From Chara braunii (lineage: Eukaryota > Streptophyta > Charophyceae > Charales > Characeae): DNA of 25,598 bases. Position 1 is the stretch's first letter. Each line of letters opens with the position of its first letter. The stretch is taken from assembly GCA_003427395.1 (NCBI GenBank), contig BFEA01000019.1, forward strand, positions 2,215,935 through 2,241,532, written 5' to 3'. The notes under the pieces were generated by a model that saw nothing but the letters and a program-made list of their open reading frames with translations, ran no database searches and was not told the DNA's origin. The position numbers and the translations under genes are program-made. Shown piece by piece: positions 19,613 to 25,598 of this stretch.

Positions 19613-20041
19613 TGGTTGACCCTGTCAAATGCATGCAATACCGCCGTCCTCCCACCTCCCCCAATTCATCCCTTAGTCTGATTTCATTCACACATGCATT
19701 CTTTCACTTAATCTGATTAAGTTATAAACGAAAATCAAAATCATAAGGGAACACATGCATATTTCTCAAACAAACTAGAGAAAGGTAGTGGTAGGGGTAT
19801 AGTAGGTTCACACAGAGCAGAAAAAGATGTACCCGAATGTTTTTTGCCGCCTTCCTCTATAAACCAATAGGCTAAATCGATATTAAGAAGGGCAGAGAAA
19901 AAAGAATTAAGTCTCTTAGATATAAAGAGAGGTGCACTTAGACTCGCATGAGAGGGTCTTGATCTCTTCAAACACCTGAGGGGCCCCGATGGCGGTCAAA
20001 ACGCATCAAGGACGGTCGAACCGCAGTTAAAACATTGAGTA

Positions 20042-20562
20042 CAACGAAAAAAATTCCCACAATTAAATAATTATTCTATAGTAAAATTACAATCTAAATT
20101 TTAAATTTTCATTCTATCTTAAAAAATGTCATTCCAATTTAAAAAATGTTCGTTTTACTTGCAAACTTTCATTCGGAAAATAGGGTATCCCTGTTTATTT
20201 GGATTGCATACTAGAGATGGAATGAAAGTCTGGATGAGTTCATGAAGTATTTTAATTGGACTGCCATTTTGTGTAAGCATTTCCAGTCATAAATAGGTTA
20301 ATCCAATCTAGATTAGAAGATATTTGCTATAGTAAAATAAAAATTTAATTAAAACATTGTATAAACTCATCCAGACTTTCATTCCATCTTGAATAAATAG
20401 ATGTAGTTGGAAGGGAAAACTCATATTTAGACGAGAACTTGTCAAATAAAATTGAAAATGTTAGAATTGGACGAACATTGGAATGATAATTTATAAATAT
20501 GAAGGATTTTTTTTTATGGAATGTTTTTTCAACTTTCATTTCTTGTGGGAATTTTTTTGTTG
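20042..20562. mobile_element. MITE with TA duplication (mariner/Stowaway-like)
   Basis: The ends are inverted: CAACGAAAAAAATTCCCAC at 20042 and its reverse complement ending at 20562, with one base difference in the A run. Both ends are flanked directly by TA (20040-20041 and 20563-20564). Size is 521 bp, AT-rich, no coding capacity. An internal 26-bp perfect inverted repeat (20215-20240 and 20364-20389) makes it fold further. TA duplication is typical of Tc1/mariner elements; the family assignment is inferred from that alone. Confidence 0.7.
20215..20389. repeat. 26-bp perfect inverted repeat within the MITE
   Basis: 20215-20240 is the exact reverse complement of 20364-20389, with a 123-bp spacer. 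Similarity extends past a short gap into a TTTTAATT block on each inner side. Confidence 0.9.
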
Positions 20563-20639
20563 TAGCCACGCTCTAACAAATCTACACGAGGCAACAATCA
20601 CCCCCTTTTTATCTTTTGATCACCCTCCAAACCGATGTA

Positions 20640-21138
20640 GCAAATCCGGATATCTGACAGACCAATTTTATCCGGATTTTTCAATCCGAATGAAATTTCC
20701 AGATTAATTATGGACATGAAAAATTCGACCCTACGCAAATTTCTGACAAAAAAAAAAAAATGGGAAAAAAACATGTTGTTCATATTAACAATATGAACAT
20801 ATTTCAGTATAATCTCATTTTGATATCTTAACAAATTTGAAGATTAAAAAAAAAAAATAATAATAATAATATTTAGATAAAAAATAATAAAATGAATGAA
20901 GCATTCTTCCTCTAAACCTCATTATTCCCTATCTTACCTCATTTAAACTCTTCCACGTCTTATCAAGCTTTTCATGAAATATAAATTTTGTTTTTTTGTA
21001 TTTTACATGTGCAATATCACTTCTTTTTTTTAATTTTTTTTTTACTATTTTTTATTTTATTTTATGGATTTTCGAATAATCCTACCCCCTGATCATCCAA
21101 CCAGATAATCCGACCAGATTATCCGGCCAGATAACCCA
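20640..21138. mobile_element. ATCCGG-word element with AT-rich core
   Basis: The left end has AATCCGGATATCTGACAG, TTATCCGGATTTTT and AATCCGAATG. The right end has a 13-bp tandem (CCAACCAGATAAT, CCGACCAGATTAT, CCGGCCAGATAAC). CCGGATATCTG at the left matches the reverse of the right end (GGCCGGATAATCTG), so the ends are loosely inverted. The middle is AT-rich with poly(A), (AAT)n and poly(T) stretches. Exact limits and target duplication are not clear. Confidence 0.45.
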
Positions 21139-22007
21139 TGCTACCTCGCTCTAAATGCACTGCAGTAAGCGCAGAAACTAAGTATAATATTTGGGTAAAA
21201 AAGTTAGTACACACACAACAAAGTATCCGGCATGTACACTTTAAACGCACAACGGTTTATCATTAACACATGCAGCCAACTCAACAAGTGTACATAGCAA
21301 TAACGCCTAATGTAAAACTCAATGTTACTGTAACAACGAAGCCCTGCGTACCCCTCAACCGTGCACAATAACAGTATTCAACAACACTTTAACAAACACC
21401 GCAACAGTGTGTAATGTAAGACATAACGCGCACACACAATGACAACTAAGGGTCGCGCAAAATAATTGCGTAAATTGTCACTTTTGCTTTACTCACTGCG
21501 AAGCTCATGACATCAGCCTCGACGAACGTAAAGTCCTATTCGAATATCCAAAGTGTCTATTCGAGGTGCAATACTTTAAAATAATAAACTCCCCATCCAT
21601 CATCTCTTCTTATTCGAAACTGTCAGGGAGTGATGGAGCTATTACACATTTCTTTCTCGTTTCTTCCAATACTTTATGTCCTCGACCCCTTATCCGGACC
21701 TCTTTCCTTTTCCACTCCCCACAACGTTGTTTCAAAGACTAGTCTGCTAACACCATTCAACTCACAACTCATCAAAATTCTCACTTGATGTTTTGGTTTA
21801 GTCGATTATATTAGGAATCAAGTGAACTATGTCAAGTTTCCTCTGCCACTCTCATGATTCTCTCCTCTCATCGTCTTCGTCAACCTCGCTCAATTTCTTC
21901 CTCCTGACTATAACACACTCTGAGGGCGCGTGGTACGATAGTGCTTCGAGATGCAAAAAGGAAAGAAAATACCGACAGACAAAAACCCATCCTTCATTTA
22001 TACCTGT
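21139..22007. other. No gene or repeat recognised
   Basis: Moderately AT-rich. The ACA-rich stretch at 21210-21430 looks mildly repetitive (many AACA words). No open frame here has a recognisable product. Confidence 0.5.
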
Positions 22008-22329
22008 ATAGCATCGTGTTCGGGTTCGGTGACCGAACCCGAATGTTCGGGACCGAACGCGAACGAGCGCTGAAACTCTCCGAACGCGAACATAAAAATA
22101 TTAAAAAAAAAAAAAAAAAGGTTCTCTGAAAAATCTGAAAACAATATATGTTATGTAAAAAATAATACAAACAACTTTTGCTTTGGAAATATACTCAAAT
22201 TCGTAACCAAACTCGAGTTAAAAATCAAAAACAAAAAAAAAAAGTTTTTTTTTTAATATGTTCGACCGAACATGTTCGGGTGGTGTTCGCCCGAACACAT
22301 GAACATGTTTGGACGTTCGGAAAAGCTAT
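22008..22329. mobile_element. GTTCGG-word element with A-rich core
   Basis: Short inverted ends ATAGC (22008-22012) and GCTAT (22325-22329). Inside each end are iterated GTTCGG/CCGAAC words: GTTCGGGTTCGGTGACCG, CGAACCCGAATGTTCGGG at the left; GTTCGACCGAACATGTTCGG and GTTCGCCCGAACACATG at the right. The core is A-rich and shares loosely the GAAAAATCTGAAAACAA text with AAAAAATCAGAAAAACAAA in the core of the 17757 element. No coding capacity. Confidence 0.55.
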
Positions 22330-22682
22330 GAACATGTTAGGTGTGCTACACAAATTTATACGTGACATCCTTTACGCAGGGGTCATGCTAATGTATCGTT
22401 CTAATTTTAACGGATGTTCCGAAGGACCGAGCTGTTGTCGCGGCCTTCGGATATCATCCTTGAGCCGATTGACGCCAGATAATTCAGAAATGTATCATTT
22501 TTCCATTTGATTACACCTGAATTCGAACTTGGATTTGTATTTCAACAAACCATGGATGTACCAACTGAGTTATGACGTTGATTCCACCACTGGTCCTGGT
22601 GTTGGGATCAGGGGTCAGGCTATCCTTCTCTGTGTCTTTCCAATTTAACAGATGTCTCGCAACACATAGACCTACTTTGAGG
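22330..22682. other. Flank of right arm, no gene
   Basis: Apart from the tRNA-like stretch I see nothing recognisable. The sequence ends directly at the TGTCGG terminus of the right arm, preceded by ACCTACTTTGAGG. Confidence 0.5.
22507..22579 (-). pseudogene. tRNA-like sequence (pseudo-tRNA or SINE head)
   Basis: On the minus strand an A box-like TAACTCAGTTGGTACA starts at 22572, and a B box-like AGTTCGAATTC follows with the distance expected in a tRNA (TTC at about position 53 when the A box T is position 8). Between them TTTGT/ACAAA can form an anticodon-type stem around TGAAAT, which would read GAA (Phe) if one base has been lost. The acceptor and T stems do not pair, so it is not a working tRNA. 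A tRNA-derived SINE is the main alternative. Confidence 0.45.
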
Positions 22683-23149
22683 TGTCGGTGCGAATACCCT
22701 TACAAGGGTATCCGCCCTGGTTTTTGCAAGTAACAGAAAATTGTTTGGTTTAAAATTTAAGTATACCGCGCTAAACACGGCTGCGTTTGTAATTGCGTTG
22801 ACTGGGTGGTTGACCACAATAGCGAGTGCGTGGGCTCGCATGTTCAAGGCGCGCGTGATTCTTTTCTGTTGTTGATTGTAAAGCCGGCCCAGACCTCGGT
22901 CGTTTTGCTTAGTGATATTATTATTTATTTATTTTTGATTAAGCAGGAATTAAGGATATTTTCTTTTGATTGGTACATTTGACCGAGTCGAGCGCGCGTG
23001 CGGAGAACGACCCCGACGACGACATCTATGGTGGAAGACTCATCGGGGTTCTGCCTGTTTCAGAGAAACAGTGTAAGGCCAGCCACGAGGTTCGAAGACC
23101 CAGCGACTCGCCCGTCGGCTGTCGGGTTTGCCATAGGTTCGATTAAGTT

Positions 23150-23197
23150 GGGGGACGGAGGGGGGTCGTGAGTGAAGGGACACTACGGAGGGGGGGG
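23150..23197 (+). other. G-rich tract, possible G-quadruplex, right arm
   Basis: G runs at 23150-23154, 23160-23165, 23177-23179 and 23190-23197 satisfy a loose four-run quadruplex pattern. It is the mirror of the C-rich stretch at 2531-2579. Confidence 0.55.
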
Positions 23198-23514
23198 AGT
23201 GAGCTGTTCTGAGCAAACGAGCTCACTAGCGGTAGCTAGTTAGCTGAGCAGGAGTACGGGATTGTTGTAGTTTAAGCGGGCAGCCCAGTACGCTGTCACA
23301 GGGGCTGGTCTCAGGGCGACGACCGATCCTAGGTGTATGCTACTGCTGTTGCTGAGGTGACTCGGGGGCTTACTTGGTGGTAGTTNAGTAAAACACACTT
23401 TGTGCGATGGTTNAGGGATAAAAGTTGTGGATGTCATCCCTGCACAAGGGACTGTGGGCACCGTTTGTTGTATTAACGAGCGGTGAGACGCACTGCGTGT
23501 TTTTACTGCGGGTG

Positions 23515-23602
23515 ATGGGCGCCCATTGCACAGCGTGGGGATTTTTGTTTTGAGCGAAGTCCTCAGCTGAGGGTGTTGCCCCTGGTTGGTAGTCCGTATA
23601 AA
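23515..23602 (+). promoter_or_regulatory. Promoter-like block, right arm: palindromes and TATA box
   Basis: Perfect palindromes ATGGGCGCCCAT (23515-23526) and CCTCAGCTGAGG (23561-23572) precede TATAAA (23597-23602). All three are unchanged relative to the left arm although neighbouring bases differ. Transcription would run rightward into 23614-24147 and then both hairpin arrays, away from the window centre. Confidence 0.5.
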
Positions 23603-23613
23603 GACGCGAGCAT

Positions 23614-24147
23614 GTGTTGTTTGAACGTGGATTCTTTGAGCGGGGCGGTTGGAAGGGATTCACCACTGCGATCAGGGAGATCGCTGGGAGGATTGTGTTA
23701 GGTCGTTTGACTTTGGATCTGACGGAGCTGCTACCTTGGCCGCCATTGCGGGGCCCTCATGCGAATCAAGGTTTCAAGACCCTCTCTTGCGAGACTGAGA
23801 GCACCTTTTTCTTGGATCTGAGAGACTCACATCCTTCTCTATCTGCCCTTCTAACTCTCAATCTAGTCCTTTGTTACGAGGGGAAGGCGGCAGGCGGAAT
23901 TGCAACCCGTAGGTCCGCGTCAAGACTCTGTGGGGAGTCCACCCACCGATTGCGGGAGCTCTACCAGAACCTAGGCGAGGTTCTGGAGGCAGGGAACCTT
24001 CAGGTAAATCATCTTTATCTATATAAACCCCACTACTACCCATGTTTGCCTATCTCCCTGCAGTATGATTGTTGTATGCATGCGTTTGTTCCTATGGTTT
24101 TTGCTTTCTCTTCAGGACTAATCAGACTAACTGGAAAGAATGTGTGA
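23614..24147 (+). other. 177-codon open frame in right arm, probably not translated
   Basis: Mirror of 1582-2115 and likewise begins with GTG. The frame contains a strong donor-like CAG/GTAAAT at 24001-24009 and acceptor-like ends CTCCCTGCAG (to 24063) and TTTCTCTTCAG (to 24115), so a short spliced leader is conceivable. Relative to the left copy it has 12 replacement and 2 silent differences over 177 codons, which argues against protein selection. No family recognised. Confidence 0.5.
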
Positions 24148-24256
24148 GAGTGAAGCCTAAGTTTCTATTTTTGTTCTGATTGAAAGCAGATGAAGGGATG
24201 AACTGGGGGAAGATGGGAGGAAGGTAGACTGCATGCGTTGACCGGGTCAACCAAAG

Positions 24257-24944
24257 CCTGAGCATTGTTTCCATGGTGAATGGCTCAGGGCTGTGTTTTA
24301 TTTGACTGTTTTCTGAAGGACCAGGCATTATTTCCAAGGTGAATGNCCTGGTTGCTGTGTTTATTNAGTTGTTTTNTGGGGAACNAGGCATTGTTTCCAT
24401 GGTGAATGACCTGGTTGCTCTAGTTAACTCTGGGGGTTTGCCTGATTGAAGGAGTTTAAGTTCTTGTTTATTCTGAGGGAGGATTTCTGGTCTAAGGCTA
24501 AGCATTGTTTCCATGGTGAATGGTTTAGCCTGAAAACCACACACATAAGTTAAACTGAGTATAAAGGGGAAGTATTTTATGTANATTTGCATGTGAACTG
24601 GCAGNTGGGCATTGTTTCTACTGTGAATGGTCCAGCGTTAAGCCATATCATTAAGAAGAGAAAAAGAGAAATACAAAGTATAAATGGAAATAGTTTGGGC
24701 AAGCTGAACATTGTTTCTATTGTGAATGGTTCAGTCCCTTGCCCATATTTGCTTTTTCTTTTTGAAAACAAAGTCAGAGAAATACTAAATCCTTGGATAT
24801 CAAACAGCTCAGGGCGGCTAGACATTGTTTCCATGGCGAATGACCTTGTTATCTGCCCAAAAGAAGAGAGAAGTAGTTGTGCAACCTGTTCGTGTATATC
24901 ATGAAGACAAGCTGGACATTGTTTCCATGACGAATGGTTCAGCT
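24257..24944. repeat. Hairpin array II, right arm
   Basis: Reverse-complement counterpart of 784-1471, from unit 8 (24257-24289, CCTGAG/CTCAGG) to unit 1 (24910-24944, AGCTGGA/TTCAGCT). Unit 1 has one stem mismatch not present in the left arm, and unit 2 (near 24816-24846) is also weaker. In the transcript orientation the core reads CATTGTTTCCATGGTGAATG. Several N bases fall in unit 7 and its flank. Confidence 0.9.
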
Positions 24945-25232
24945 CTATGTCTTATGTAAGATGGGTATAAGGATCAAGAACTTGAAGATTCATGAACTAT
25001 CTATATGGAATAAACTTGGGGTGGTGAGAGTACTTACATTGGTGGTTTGGTTTGCATGTGACTGAATATGATGGCTAGTTTGTTTAAGTTTCATTACTAT
25101 AGGTAGTTGCTGTAGTTGCTCACCACGTGCTAGAGTCATAGGAGTTAGTGTCAATTCCTGTTTTTTCTATGATAACGTTTTTTTTACTTAGGTCAATTCC
25201 TGCATTTTCTGAGATTTTTTCTTATTCTTGGC

Positions 25233-25598
25233 TTTGTATAAATCTTGGCAAGCTGCTTTTCCTACGGGAAGCGCTGCCGAAATTTCTACAAATCAAGAAG
25301 TTAGTCAACTTTTGACTTGTCAAAGTTCAGCTTGTCTTTTCCATATATGGATTAGTATAAATCTGGAAAGTCGCATTTTCTAGAGGGAGTGCTGCCCAAA
25401 TTTTTACTAATTCAGGGAGTTAGACAAAATTGAACTTTGAGAAGTCAAAGTTATTCTCAAAATTCTGAACTTAGCCTTGTATAAATTTTGGAATAGCACT
25501 TTTCTAGAGGGAGTGCTGCCGAAATTTCTGCAAAATTAAGGAGTTAGTTAAATTCAGTCTAAAAGTTGAGCTCGAGCTGTTGTTCGAGTTCGTATCTG
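25233..25598. repeat. Hairpin array I, right arm
   Basis: Counterpart of 130-495: units at 25233-25292 (TTTGTA/TACAAA), 25352-25410 (TTAGTA/TACTAA) and 25478-25534. The unit matching 62-127 lies beyond the window. Confidence 0.85.

Larger units (their letters stand above)
17400..20010. repeat. Older, diverged third copy of the arm repeat
   Basis: Collinear with 1-2000 of the left arm and in the same orientation. It contains array I units (from 17541), array II units (from 18743), the GGTTGACC...GTCAAATGCATGCA stretch, the CACATGCAT stretch, and the block ending in CTGAGGGGCCCCGATGGCGG (compare 1968-1990). The promoter-like block and inner arm are absent. It is far more diverged than the two arms are from each other, so it is an independent, older insertion. 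A 377-bp element interrupts it at 17757-18133. Confidence 0.85.
22683..25598. repeat. Right arm of giant inverted repeat
   Basis: Reverse-complement copy of the left arm. 22683-23026 matches 4948-5291 and 23027-25598 matches 130-2702; the join at 23026/23027 lacks the 2,245 bp present at 2703-4947. It begins with TGTCGGTGCGAATACCCTT and a hairpin at 22690-22715. Single N bases occur at 23386, 23413, 24346, 24366, 24376, 24385, 24584 and 24605; the first two mirror the N at 2343 and 2316 in the left arm. The arm runs off the window. Confidence 0.95.

Noticed and set aside
130-25598. Assembly artefact (a mirrored contig)
   Set aside because: The arms differ by scattered substitutions and by a 2.2-kb length difference, and the middle is not palindromic.

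Overview
This window is repeat-rich nuclear DNA from a eukaryote, most likely a streptophyte (plant lineage). I see no host gene. The coding remnants belong to plant-type LINEs: an ORF1 with a DUF4283-like region and a CCHC-type knuckle, an APE-type endonuclease, and a reverse transcriptase carrying RQGCPLAP and ADD motifs. From memory these proteins resemble charophyte (Chara-type) LINEs. That is an impression, not a search result.

Layout. (1) Bases 130-2702 plus 4948-5291 form the left arm of a very large inverted repeat. The right arm is 22683-25598 and runs off the end of the window. In the one stretch I aligned base by base the arms differ at about 2.6% of positions. The left arm has 2,245 bp (2703-4947) that the right arm lacks. 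(2) Bases 5454-14095, minus strand, hold one decayed but nearly complete LINE. Its ORF2 is split by a 2,361-bp element (8255-10615) with TGTCG/CGACA ends and a CCGC target duplication; removing the insert restores the LINE frame. (3) Bases 15067-15872 hold two more LINE fragments on opposite strands. (4) Bases 17400-20010 hold an older, diverged third copy of the repeat that forms the arms, in the same orientation as the left arm. (5) Bases 20042-22329 hold a TA-flanked MITE, two elements whose ends are built from iterated short words around an AT-rich core (a third one lies inside the diverged repeat copy), and a tRNA-like sequence.

The most unusual content is inside the arms and the diverged copy. 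Each carries two arrays of hairpins. Array II has about eight units. Each has an almost invariant 20-nt core (CATTCACCATGGAAACAATG) enclosed by a short stem. The stem sequence differs from unit to unit, yet its two sides match each other. One unpaired base sits at the same place in nearly every unit. Array I has units of about 60 nt spaced about 120 bp apart, alternating between two stem types. Between the recent arms and the old copy some stem changes are compensated (G:C to A:T on both sides), as expected if the folded form matters. A TATA box and two 12-bp perfect palindromes sit where they could drive transcription through both arrays, outward from each arm. I do not recognise this as a described family and consider it the best candidate here for an undescribed system.
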